From Desulfobotulus pelophilus (GTDB taxonomy: Bacteria; Desulfobacterota; Desulfobacteria; Desulfobacterales; ASO4-4), in assembly GCF_026155325.1 (NCBI RefSeq), contig NZ_JAPFPW010000024.1, forward strand, positions 1 through 35,881: a stretch of DNA of 35,881 bases. Reading direction: 5' to 3'. A program made the position numbers and the translations under genes. The notes under the pieces are model-generated. The model did not search any database, had not been told where the DNA came from, and saw nothing but the letters and a program-made list of their open reading frames with translations. Of this stretch, positions 1 through 7,234 are shown piece by piece (positions within the stretch are counted from its first letter, which is position 1; each line of letters starts with the position of its first letter).

Positions 1-700
1 TTTGTTTTTGATGGATCAGGCAGAAACAGGAATGCTTCTCCCTATAAAATGGGGATAAGGTGGAACAGGAACGGTGTACAAGGCCCCTGCGCACTTCTGT
101 GAGAGGGATAGTGCAGAGAGGATCACTCTTGCACTACCCTACTCGATGCCATTTTTCCCAGTAACGAAGCTGCTTTCGGCAAAAAAGGTCTCTTAATTTT
201 AGTTGAATAACAACTTTGGTTTCCGATAAATTCAACCTACCTTCATTCCCTATATCCGAAATGGCTATGGATTTTATCGCTCTGTTATCAGATGTAAGAT
301 ATCATCGGGGGCGGTATATGTCTTTGCGCTTCTTTTGGACCAGAATGACCACTGGACAAATGGTCGATGGGGTTGTATATGTTGAGGTCCTTAATGCAGA
401 GAGTTTTTCTGCGGACGTAATTTTACCAGAAAAAATGGTGATGCGTGTCGTAGGCAGATTCTCAATGTTAAGGAAAATGAGCAGGCTTTGCCTCTCATGA
501 AAGGTGCCTGCCGCTGAAGACAGATTTATTTTAACAGTTCTTTTGGGTGTATAGCTTTGAGAAAAAGTCTTTTCACTTTGAACATGACACAATGTTTCAT
601 AAATACATGGATGCGGGCATTCATCAAAAGGTTCTGGCAAAGCCTGAGATGGGAGTGCAGGCAGGTATGCAGGGTTCTGTCAGATCGGACGCGAAAAAAA
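1..700. other. Left-edge region without a recognisable gene
   Basis: I recognise no protein or RNA in the first 700 bases. Two open frames overlap on opposite strands: 216-500 (+, TTG start, 94 codons) and 302-640 (-, TTG start, 112 codons). Neither has a convincing start, a family motif or a clear Shine-Dalgarno sequence. The minus frame has three cysteines near its N-terminus and then a beta-rich-looking stretch, which could be a worn remnant of a small regulatory domain, but this is a guess. The stretch looks richer in A and T than the coding regions that follow. It may be intergenic DNA, a decayed gene, or the 3' part of a transcript that ends at the terminator at 710-745. Confidence 0.4.
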
Positions 701-746
701 AGAAAAAAAGAGCGGTGCAGGGAATACCTGCACCGCTCTTTTTTTG
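701..746. terminator. Strong, apparently bidirectional intrinsic terminator
   Basis: A perfect 12-bp GC-rich stem (arms 710-721 and 727-738) closes a 5-nt loop. It is followed by seven T on the plus strand and preceded by an A-rich tract (694-709), so it could work in both directions. It ends 4 nt before the Shine-Dalgarno sequence of the next gene, leaving no room for a promoter between them. Confidence 0.85.
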
Positions 747-758
747 CATGGAGGCTTC

Positions 759-1796
759 ATGGTGCTCAGGGTGGAAGATTGTATGCTCCTAATGTCAGAT
801 ATGGCCCCGGAAAATCTAGCGGAGTCGTGGGATCCAGTTGGTCTTCAGATAGGTCATCGTTTGCAATCGGTTCGGCGTATCGGCGTAGCACTGGATGCCA
901 CTTTTGAGATTGTGTCTGAGTCGATTCGTGAAGGCGTGGATTTTCTGATTGTGCATCATCCTCTTTTCTTAAGGCCGATGAAGAGATTGGATCTGGAATC
1001 TCCCTCTGGTATGGTTGTGGATGCAGCAGTGCGTAACGGTTTGAGCATCTATGCGGCTCATACGAATCTGGACAGTGCTGTCGGTGGTCTGAATAATGCC
1101 CTTGGAGAACGTATCGGGCTGAAAGACATGTCTGTTCTGGGGAAAAATATCAAAAATGAGGAATTCCTTCTGCACGCAGTGGTTCCGTTTTCTGTTCAGG
1201 ATCGAGTTCATTCTATTTTAGGTGAAGTCGCTGACGGGATTGCCTGGTGGCGTGGCATGGGAGAAGAAAATGAAAGCTGTGTGGTACGTTGCCGTCTTGC
1301 CTCAGGTAGGGTAGGGGGTGTACGTACCAAAATCAGCAGTCTTTCCGCGGATGCACGGACAGATATTATTCCTGCCGGTGAAATTCCTGGCAAGGAAGGT
1401 TTGGGAAGGATAGGACGGATCGATAGGGCTATTTCGCTCAAGAATTTTGCTTGTGAAGTGAAAAAAGCTCTGATGCTCAGCCATGTCCGTACCGTAGGGA
1501 ATCCGGAGGCAATGTTGGAGCGGGTTGCCCTGTGTACGGGAAGTGGAGGAGGAATGATAAAAGATGCCATTGCAATGGGAGCTGACGTGCTTCTTACGGG
1601 GGATATAAAATACCACGAGGCTATGGAGGCACTCGAGCATGGGCTTTGTTTGGTGGATGCCGGGCATTTTGGAACGGAGCGTATGATGGTTGACCTTGTG
1701 GCTGAATATTTAACCGAGGCTCTTGCTGCCAGGCAGCACGGTAATATCTCTGTTATGCCCTTGATCTCACAGAAAGATCCTTTTTGTGTTGTGTGA
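759..1796 (+). CDS. Nif3-like dinuclear metal centre hexameric protein
   Basis: This 345-residue protein belongs to the Nif3/YbgI/YqfO family (DUF34), soluble proteins that form toroidal hexamers with a two-metal site in each subunit. The physiological role is unsettled; the database name 'GTP cyclohydrolase 1 type 2' rests on limited evidence. The N-terminus (MAPENLAESWDPVGLQIG, near residues 15-32) is typical. Probable metal ligands are the HH pair at 66-67, H101 and D105 in AHTNLD, and H303 and E307 in DAGHFGTERM. Between the two Nif3 halves, about residues 125-235, lies an insertion like the PII/CutA-like domain of YqfO, so this is the long form. ATG 759 is chosen over an upstream in-frame TTG because GGAGG at 750-754 precedes it. 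In Desulfobacterota I would expect this gene beside a zinc-ribbon protein, as here. Confidence 0.93.
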   Translation: MVLRVEDCMLLMSDMAPENLAESWDPVGLQIGHRLQSVRRIGVALDATFEIVSESIREGVDFLIVHHPLFLRPMKRLDLESPSGMVVDAAVRNGLSIYAAHTNLDSAVGGLNNALGERIGLKDMSVLGKNIKNEEFLLHAVVPFSVQDRVHSILGEVADGIAWWRGMGEENESCVVRCRLASGRVGGVRTKISSLSADARTDIIPAGEIPGKEGLGRIGRIDRAISLKNFACEVKKALMLSHVRTVGNPEAMLERVALCTGSGGGMIKDAIAMGADVLLTGDIKYHEAMEALEHGLCLVDAGHFGTERMMVDLVAEYLTEALAARQHGNISVMPLISQKDPFCVV

Positions 1797-1804
1797 TGCT
1801 CTTT

Positions 1805-1839
1805 TTAACTTCAGAGACTTGAAAATACTCTGAAGTTAA
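1805..1839. repeat. Perfect 12-bp inverted repeat after the Nif3-like gene
   Basis: The arms at 1805-1816 and 1828-1839 are exact reverse complements around an 11-nt loop, starting 9 nt after the stop codon. The RNA hairpin is AT-rich, and the following T run is broken and distant, so it is a weak intrinsic terminator at best. On the minus strand the stem is followed by A, not T. It may act as a 3' stability hairpin or a protein-binding palindrome. Confidence 0.6.
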
Positions 1840-1883
1840 TCGGATTTTGCTGTTTTTTAAAGATTTGTTTTTTTATGGGTAGA

Positions 1884-2000
1884 GCATGATGGTCTCGCAA
1901 AAAAATTCAGGCGCTGCCGCCAGTCGTGCCGTATCTTATACTTTGGCATAGTGAAAAATTTATGTGCACATCATGCAGGTGCATTACGAGTTTTTGCGAG
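1884..2000 (+). promoter_or_regulatory. Possible structured leader with crossing pairings
   Basis: Two exact complementary pairs lie in the leader of the zinc-ribbon gene: an 8-bp pair at 1884-1891 with 1969-1976, and a 10-bp pair at 1894-1903 with 1991-2000. They cross, so they would form a pseudoknot or compete as alternative folds. A small stem (TGCC with GGCA, and GTAT with ATAC inside it) sits between them at about 1927-1948. I recognise no known riboswitch. The 10-bp pair is A/T-biased, so chance is possible. Confidence 0.25.
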
Positions 2001-2079
2001 TCCATCAATCATGGCTCTGTCTGCGGGAAGGGGCTGGTCGCAGACAAGTTTGAATAATGGCCCGAAGGACGGATCTGCT

Positions 2080-2799
2080 ATGAATCCATCAGTGAAAAAA
2101 GAACTGGATATTCTGATTCGTCTCCAGGAGACGGAAACCCGTGCCCAGGAATTGAGGGCCGCGATTAAGGATGTCGAAATGCGCCAGCTGCAGCTGGAAG
2201 AAGTCCTCAACAGTGAACGTCTGCAGCTGGAAGAGCGGGAATCAGCACTTATGAAGTTAAAAAAACAATATACGGGTTTTGAGGAGGATCTCCGGTATAA
2301 TGAAGAGCGCTTGAAGAAGAGTGAGCAGACTCTGCGTACGGTAACAAACAACCGTGACTATCAGGTACTGTTGCGGGAGATGGATGATAACCGTAAGGCT
2401 AATAGCCGAATTCAGGAAGCCATGGTTGCCCTTATCGATGAGCTAACGTCGATGGAAATCAGTGTTACAGAAATTCAAGGTCGTGTGGATGAAGAAGCAC
2501 GGAGAGTGGAAGAACAGAAGGCGGAGTTGCTGACATCCTGTACCCGAGAAAGGGATTCACTGGCCAGCCTTGAAGAGGAACGCAGGTCTTTGGGTAATTT
2601 GGCCTCCGCTCGATTAATGAAATTGTTTGATCAGGCGATCCGACTGGGCGGAGGGATTGGTGTATCCTGTGTGCGCGGGAATATCTGCAAGGGATGTTTT
2701 ATGAAGCTGCCTCCCCAATTCTGCATTGAGCTGCAAAGAGGAAATGAGATAAGCCGTTGTCCTCGCTGCAACCGGATCGTTTATTGGGACGATATCTGA
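2080..2799 (+). CDS. Coiled-coil C4 zinc-ribbon protein (DUF164/CdsZ-type)
   Basis: This 239-residue protein has a long helical coiled coil (about residues 5-175) followed by a small zinc ribbon. Four cysteines, C203 and C206 (CKGC) and C227 and C230 (CPRC), should bind one zinc ion. The TVTNNRDYQVLLREMD stretch at 87-102 matches the conserved turn region of the family, which includes the Chlamydia protein CdsZ. Members have been linked to secretion or nucleic-acid-associated roles, but the general function is not settled. An in-frame GTG at 1951 would add 43 residues unlike the family; ATG 2080 has AAGGA upstream at 2065-2069 and gives the usual length. The gene lies directly upstream of the RNase P RNA gene. 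Confidence 0.88.
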   Translation: MNPSVKKELDILIRLQETETRAQELRAAIKDVEMRQLQLEEVLNSERLQLEERESALMKLKKQYTGFEEDLRYNEERLKKSEQTLRTVTNNRDYQVLLREMDDNRKANSRIQEAMVALIDELTSMEISVTEIQGRVDEEARRVEEQKAELLTSCTRERDSLASLEEERRSLGNLASARLMKLFDQAIRLGGGIGVSCVRGNICKGCFMKLPPQFCIELQRGNEISRCPRCNRIVYWDDI

Positions 2800-2800
2800 T

Positions 2801-2828
2801 AAGATCAGTAAATGGATTTTCTGATCTT
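2801..2828 (+). terminator. Hairpin after the zinc-ribbon gene, weak terminator
   Basis: An 8-bp perfect stem (2801-2808 with 2821-2828) and a 12-nt loop follow the stop codon by 1 nt. There is no clean T tract. It may separate the zinc-ribbon gene from the RNase P RNA promoter a few bases further on. Confidence 0.4.
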
Positions 2829-2834
2829 CTATGA

Positions 2835-2863
2835 TGGACTTTTAATAAGAATGGGCTTAGAAT
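2835..2863 (+). promoter_or_regulatory. Promoter of the RNase P RNA gene
   Basis: TGGACT (2835-2840, 4 of 6 match to the -35 consensus) and TAGAAT (2858-2863, 5 of 6 match to the -10) are separated by exactly 17 nt. A start about 7 nt downstream falls at 2869-2870, exactly where the P1 helix of the RNA begins. That agreement makes the call stronger than the motif scores alone. Confidence 0.7.
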
Positions 2864-2868
2864 AGAAA

Positions 2869-3265
<397 letters not shown>

Positions 3266-3269
3266 CATA

Positions 3270-3306
3270 CCGCCAGTGATCCGTTTGTGATCCTGGCGGT
3301 TATATT
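3270..3306 (+). terminator. Terminator of the RNase P RNA gene
   Basis: The stem CCGCCAG(T)GATC pairs with GATCCTGGCGG (3270-3281 with 3289-3299), with one bulged T, and is followed by a T/A-rich run. It begins 5 nt after the RNase P RNA 3' end. Confidence 0.75.
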
Positions 3307-3371
3307 TCATATCACCATATCAGTTCGTTTTGTAGCGGGGTTTAACGCTTTGTCCGTGTGATGGGGGAAAT

Positions 3372-4682
3372 GTGGAAGAACTGAGTTGCAAGATAACTTT
3401 TTCCGAAAAAGTTAAGATCTATTCAGAAGATTATCTCAGATGTTGTATTTATATAACGCGTTTTCTCGAACCTCGACACTATTTCACAAAACGCATGTAC
3501 TCCAAGCTGATTTCTACTTCCCATTTACTGGAAGATTTTTTGGATTTCCATGGAGCTAAAAATAATCGTACCTGGTATTTTTACCGTGAACTTGCTGCAA
3601 CGGTACGCCATATAAGCTTGGGATGCTATGCTCAGCAGCATATCCTGAACCGTATGGATTTTTATGAACTCGGTGATGTGGATAGTTTTCGGCTGGAAGG
3701 AGAAAAAACCCTTGAATTTCTGAACAGCATCCTGATTCGTGTGGCTCCAGTTATTTTGGAAGAAGCAGCAAAGCTTGAAATATCCCTTCCCGGTGCTTCT
3801 TTTGAACCTCAGGATTTTCCTGGAGTCATAACTTCTGAGGTGTTGGAGCATAATATAGATGATGATGAAGATGCTCTTCCCTTTCAGAGCCATTATATTG
3901 TCAAGATTGCCAGTGAATTTATTAAAACATCGAAGGATTTTGATCAGTTCGGTTTTTACGAGCCCTATTCGTATGCGGAAATGTTGGAGTTGGTACCGGA
4001 CAAGGTCAATGAGGCTGAAATTCGCCGCTTTCAGGTTCTGGTCCACAACCTTCAGTCTTCTTTTGATACTTATGTAATCCACGGAGGGTATCGTTTTGGG
4101 AACAGGCGACTGAAGCAGCTGAGGGCTCATTTTTCAGTTTCTTTCCATCTTCTTCAGATTGTGAGTCGTCTTCTGCATTATTATGAGCGCCATCTGCGGG
4201 TTCGCGGCTTCAAAGATTCGTACAAAAAAGTTCAGGAGATTTTGTGTGACTACGTAGACCCTGAAATCCTTTTGAGCAGAACTGTAAATTATGCCCTTTA
4301 TTATGTGAATCATTTTTTAAATTCCGGCACGCAACTGGCCAAAGAACTTTTGAATGAACATGTGGAGCAGGCCACTATAACTGTGGGTATTCCCGTTAAG
4401 CTGGGTTTTCATAGCCGGCCCAGCCTCATGGTAGCAAAAATTGTGCAGCACTACGGTGGGCGGGTTGATTTGTGTGTGGGTGATGCTTTGTTTGACGCAT
4501 CCAGTGTTCTGGATATTCAGTGGGCGGGAGGGAAGATTCAGAAGGAAGGGCTTCAGGACGTTGCATTCAGGGGAGATATCCGTGCATTGAAGGATATACA
4601 GATTCTGGCCAGTGTTAATTATGGTGAAGACAGCATGGGAAAAGGGATCCCTCTTCCGAGGGAGCTGGCTTATTTACGTTGA
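3372..4682 (+). CDS. Large protein with C-terminal HPr-like domain
   Basis: This is a 436-residue protein with an uncharacterised, mostly helical N-terminal part (about 1-330) and a C-terminal HPr-like domain (about 335-425). HPr is the small phosphocarrier of the phosphotransferase system. The active-site motif GFHSRPSLMVAKIV is present, with the phosphorylatable histidine at H347 followed by R349 and P350. The serine-containing regulatory helix is represented by ASSVLDIQWAGG (serines 377-378). No EI, EII or HPr kinase gene lies nearby, so a regulatory rather than sugar-transport role is plausible; that is inference. The start is GTG 3372 behind a GGGGGA Shine-Dalgarno; an out-of-frame ATG at 3370 overlaps it. 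The N-terminal part matches nothing I recognise. The gene ends 23 nt before ispD and is probably cotranscribed with it. Confidence 0.75.
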   Translation: MEELSCKITFSEKVKIYSEDYLRCCIYITRFLEPRHYFTKRMYSKLISTSHLLEDFLDFHGAKNNRTWYFYRELAATVRHISLGCYAQQHILNRMDFYELGDVDSFRLEGEKTLEFLNSILIRVAPVILEEAAKLEISLPGASFEPQDFPGVITSEVLEHNIDDDEDALPFQSHYIVKIASEFIKTSKDFDQFGFYEPYSYAEMLELVPDKVNEAEIRRFQVLVHNLQSSFDTYVIHGGYRFGNRRLKQLRAHFSVSFHLLQIVSRLLHYYERHLRVRGFKDSYKKVQEILCDYVDPEILLSRTVNYALYYVNHFLNSGTQLAKELLNEHVEQATITVGIPVKLGFHSRPSLMVAKIVQHYGGRVDLCVGDALFDASSVLDIQWAGGKIQKEGLQDVAFRGDIRALKDIQILASVNYGEDSMGKGIPLPRELAYLR

Positions 4683-4705
4683 TTGTGCTCTAGAGGAGTA
4701 TGTCA

Positions 4706-5398
4706 GTGTCTGTGGTAGCTGTTGTGGTGGCCGGAGGTTCGGGTGTCCGTATGGGAGGGTCTGTCCGTAAGCAGTATCTTTTATTGGGAGGAATGCCGCT
4801 TATGGGGCATTGTCTACGGACTTTGGATGAGAGTTCGGAAGTCGAAAGTATGGTGCTTGTCGTTCCTGAAGAGGATATGGAAGATATCCAAGTACGGATT
4901 TTACCGAAATTTGGGCTGAAGAAAAAGCTTGTGCTGGCCAAGGGAGGGGCGAGCAGGCAGGCATCGGTTTTTTCGGGTTTGGCCTCTGTCGATCCCAAGG
5001 CTTCTTATATACTGGTACATGATGCGGTTCGCCCATTTCTAGAGCCGCATCATATTCGTGATGGATTGGATGCAGCCAAAAAATACGGTGCCGCATCTCT
5101 GTCTACAGAGATTGTTGACACGCTGCGCAGCAAGTTTCCACATTCTGGCTCTGCTGGGCCAGACAGGGATAGTCTTTTAGCTGTGCAAACTCCGCAGATT
5201 TTCAGAAGCGATCTTCTTCGAAGAGCCCATGAGCACTCATTGGCTACGGGGTGTATGGAAACAGATGATGCAGGGCTCGTTGCAGCCTTGGGGTACCCTG
5301 TTGTTTATATTCAGGGTAGTCGGACCAACCTTAAAGTAACAAGCCCTGAAGACCGTATACTTGCCGAGGCTTTGTACCGGGTCATACAGGGCAACTGA
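4706..5398 (+). CDS. ispD: 2-C-methyl-D-erythritol 4-phosphate cytidylyltransferase
   Basis: IspD joins CTP to 2-C-methyl-D-erythritol 4-phosphate in the non-mevalonate (MEP) isoprenoid pathway, in the cytoplasm. The protein is about 230 residues, the normal length. The nucleotide-binding loop AGGSGVRMG is at the N-terminus, followed by RKQYLLLGG with the conserved lysine, then LVHDAVRPFL, QTPQIF, ETDDAGLVAALG and the C-terminal NLKVTSPED. Start choice: the ATG at 4700 is only 1 nt from the GGAG at 4695-4698, too close to use it, whereas the GTG at 4706 sits 7 nt away, so I prefer GTG. The partner gene ispF is not in this window; many bacteria keep the two adjacent or fused. Confidence 0.95.
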   Translation: MSVVAVVVAGGSGVRMGGSVRKQYLLLGGMPLMGHCLRTLDESSEVESMVLVVPEEDMEDIQVRILPKFGLKKKLVLAKGGASRQASVFSGLASVDPKASYILVHDAVRPFLEPHHIRDGLDAAKKYGAASLSTEIVDTLRSKFPHSGSAGPDRDSLLAVQTPQIFRSDLLRRAHEHSLATGCMETDDAGLVAALGYPVVYIQGSRTNLKVTSPEDRILAEALYRVIQGN

Positions 5399-5557
5399 GC
5401 GGTTATTTCCGATCCTCCACACACACAAACGATTGGTGTTGTGAGGGTTCTTCGCGGACGGAGAATGGTAACTTTTTTGCCTCTTGTTGAATACTGTGAG
5501 AATAAAACAGGAAGAGTGTTCTTTTTATTCAGCAGGAGTTCCTGCCCGCTGAAGCTC

Positions 5558-6052
5558 TTATCCGGTCTTCGCGGTGGACGTTTTCTGTGTTTCTTTTTTT
5601 TCTGCTGTCTGCAGCGCTTTTTTCAGGTCTTCTTCCAGTTTTTTGATTTGTGACTCCGCAGATTTCAATGCTTCTTCCGTCTGTTTGAGACTTGAACTGT
5701 CCTGTTCTCCTTTTTTGTTTTTTTTCTGTTCTTCTTCCAGTTTGTGTTTTACGGCTTTGTATTGTTCCAGCAAGCGTTCATATTCATTTGCTGGTACCAG
5801 CCCCATTAACTTCCAGTATTCTCCCAAGGCCGTTTGCATTTGCTCTGAGGCAAGGGAGTACCACTCCATTCCTGCTTTGCTTAAGTCAGGAAATAGTGCA
5901 GAACCAGGCCATATACTGGAAGCGTCGAGGACTTTCTGATCTTTAAGCCAGTCCTGCACGGCTGTAAATGTCATATTTGGTGATAAAAAAGGGGAAACGT
6001 CAAAGGAGGGGAACTGAAACCAGCCCGTTGCTTGTTTGTCTTCGCTTTTCAT
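5558..6052 (-). CDS. Phasin/PhaE-like granule-associated protein (putative)
   Basis: This is a 164-residue, highly charged helical protein. Residues about 40-100 carry aromatic-rich helices ending in a GEYWKLMGLVPANEYERLL stretch. This resembles the segment before the coiled coil in polyhydroxyalkanoate (PHA) synthase subunit PhaE and some phasins. Residues about 100-155 form a Lys/Glu/Gln-rich coiled coil. The C-terminus is a low-complexity KETQKTSTAKTG tail. ATG 6052 is chosen because AAGGA lies just upstream; a longer in-frame start 19 codons earlier has no such support. It is the distal gene of a three-gene minus-strand set with two shorter phasin-like genes, which supports a role at storage granules. 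No phaC synthase is in the window. A different coiled-coil protein remains possible. Confidence 0.55.
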   Translation of the reverse strand: MKSEDKQATGWFQFPSFDVSPFLSPNMTFTAVQDWLKDQKVLDASSIWPGSALFPDLSKAGMEWYSLASEQMQTALGEYWKLMGLVPANEYERLLEQYKAVKHKLEEEQKKNKKGEQDSSSLKQTEEALKSAESQIKKLEEDLKKALQTAEKKETQKTSTAKTG

Positions 6053-6180
6053 GGGAGATTCCTTATCCGATAAGGTTGGATGGAAACGAATCCGTCGGAA
6101 TCTTTGCACATTATGTTTGAGACGGGACGGATTCGTCAGGATTGATCCGGGATTCTGTGTGACCAGGAAAGCCGTCTGAT

Positions 6181-6444
6181 TCAGGGTATCAGAGAAAGAA
6201 AATAGGTTTCCATCTGACGATAGGAATTCGTCATGGACTCATGGATATCACTACGTGTCTGCCGTATATTATTTAGCCATTCCTGAATCATTTTTTTACC
6301 ATCTTCCGGCGTGCTGTCCTGGACAAGGAGCATTTCAGCAAATTTTTCCATTTGTCCCTGTGCCATCGTGGTTGAAGCAAGAAATTGATCAAAGGCTGCT
6401 TTATTGTAAGAAAGAATGGATTTTGCAAATTCTTTTTGATCCAT
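6181..6444 (-). CDS. Small phasin-like protein, paralogue A
   Basis: This 87-residue helical protein aligns end to end with the gene at 6599-6907. Shared positions include FA-x2-IL, K-x-AFD, QGQ-x-EK, PE-x-G-x-KMI-x-EW, and a C-terminal amphipathic helix. Phasins coat PHA granules, control their number and size, and act in the cytoplasm on the granule surface. The family call rests on the AFD...QGQ-EK...EW pattern I associate with phasin family proteins of Desulfobacterota; it is recognition from memory, not a search. The start ATG 6444 is preceded by GGAAAGG at a slightly long distance. It is probably cotranscribed with its neighbours, although a terminator-like hairpin lies just upstream. 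Confidence 0.6.
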   Translation of the reverse strand: MDQKEFAKSILSYNKAAFDQFLASTTMAQGQMEKFAEMLLVQDSTPEDGKKMIQEWLNNIRQTRSDIHESMTNSYRQMETYFLSLIP

Positions 6445-6466
6445 GAGGGTCGGGCCTTTCCGTCAA

Positions 6467-6526
6467 AAAATAAAAAAAGAGGAACCTGCACCTTTGTTAA
6501 GTCAATTGCAAGATGCAGGTCTGAAA
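6467..6526 (-). terminator. Possible terminator between the phasin-like genes
   Basis: On the minus strand the 7-bp pair ACCTGCA with TGCAGGT brackets about 20 nt and is followed by a TCC TCTTTTTTTA run (plus-strand positions about 6470-6525). The long loop makes it moderate. If active, it would let the promoter-proximal phasin gene be made in excess over the two downstream genes. Confidence 0.4.
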
Positions 6527-6598
6527 TTCTTGCCGCTGAGCAAGCACGTATTGTTCGTGGGGAGCAGGTTTTCCATCAGGAGCGCCTGCTCTGGTTAC

Positions 6599-6907
6599 TT
6601 ATTTGGAAGTTTTGCCAGCGCTTTTTTCGGTTCTGCTTGCGGATTCAGAAACAAAAGATTCAAATTTTTTGAAATTTTCGTCCATGGTTTTCTTGAAGTC
6701 TTCCTGACCTTTTTTAAAGGCCATGGTCCACTCATGGATCATTTTTTGGCCTTCTTCCGGAATCATATTGTTTTTTGTCAGGAAAGTTTCTGTCATTTTC
6801 TCTGTTTGGCCTTGCACCATGAGCATAGCGTTGAATGTGTTGTCAAAGGCGGTTTTCTGAAAGTCCAGAATTTGCTGGGCGAATTTTGCAGGCTCGAGCG
6901 TTTTCAT
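6599..6907 (-). CDS. Small phasin-like protein, paralogue B
   Basis: This 102-residue protein is the promoter-proximal member of the minus-strand set. Core features are AQQILDFQKTAFDNTFNAM, then VQGQTEKMTETFL, PEEGQKMIHEWTMAFKKG and a Lys-rich, Ser-rich tail, as expected for a short phasin. It is clearly related to the 6181-6444 product, so the pair arose by duplication. ATG 6907 has a textbook AAGGAG Shine-Dalgarno 7 nt upstream, and a sigma-70-like promoter lies at 6952-6980 on the same strand. Strong signals fit an abundant structural protein. The family assignment is by pattern recognition only; an alternative is another amphipathic helical surface protein. Confidence 0.65.
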   Translation of the reverse strand: MKTLEPAKFAQQILDFQKTAFDNTFNAMLMVQGQTEKMTETFLTKNNMIPEEGQKMIHEWTMAFKKGQEDFKKTMDENFKKFESFVSESASRTEKSAGKTSK

Positions 6908-7234
6908 ATGTATCTCCTTATGGGATTTAGGGTTGATGCTTTTTACAAGGTACTATGAGGGCGAAGGAAAGATTTGTCAAGAAAAAATATTGCGATGCAA
7001 CAGGGGATAAAAAGGTCTTTTCGGCTGCTATTGGTGCAGGGCAATAAAGCTTGGTATGGGTGTTTTTTTTGCAATATTTTTTGGAAAAAGACGCGTGTGC
7101 CAGATAGAAAAGCTTGTCATGATCTTGCCAAGGATAAAGGCCTCTGATAAAGCCTATGCGTTTTGGGCAGTATTTTTATCATGATTATTAGGCTTGGTCT
7201 TGACAAACGCCTGAAGCCGAAAGGGGAATACGTA
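6908..7234. other. Divergent intergenic region, phasin genes and argC
   Basis: These 327 bases separate the minus-strand phasin set from argC. Besides the minus-strand promoter at 6952-6980 I see long A and T runs and no gene. A frame running from 7163 into argC is only an upstream extension of that gene. No plus-strand promoter is convincing: a TTGACA at 7202-7207 is too close to the argC start to drive it. Confidence 0.6.
6952..6980 (-). promoter_or_regulatory. Sigma-70-type promoter of the phasin-like genes
   Basis: Read on the minus strand, a perfect TTGACA (6975-6980) is separated by exactly 17 nt from CATAGT (6952-6957, 4 of 6 match). The predicted start is about 6945, giving a leader of about 38 nt to ATG 6907. 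Confidence 0.72.

Noticed and set aside
5574-5939. Plus-strand frame rich in Cys, Ser and Phe
   Set aside because: It is the antisense reading of the Lys/Glu coiled coil of the phasin/PhaE-like gene.
7202-7207. TTGACA just before argC as its promoter
   Set aside because: It lies only about 28 nt before the start codon and overlaps no usable -10 at 16-18 nt, so it cannot give a normal leader with a ribosome site.
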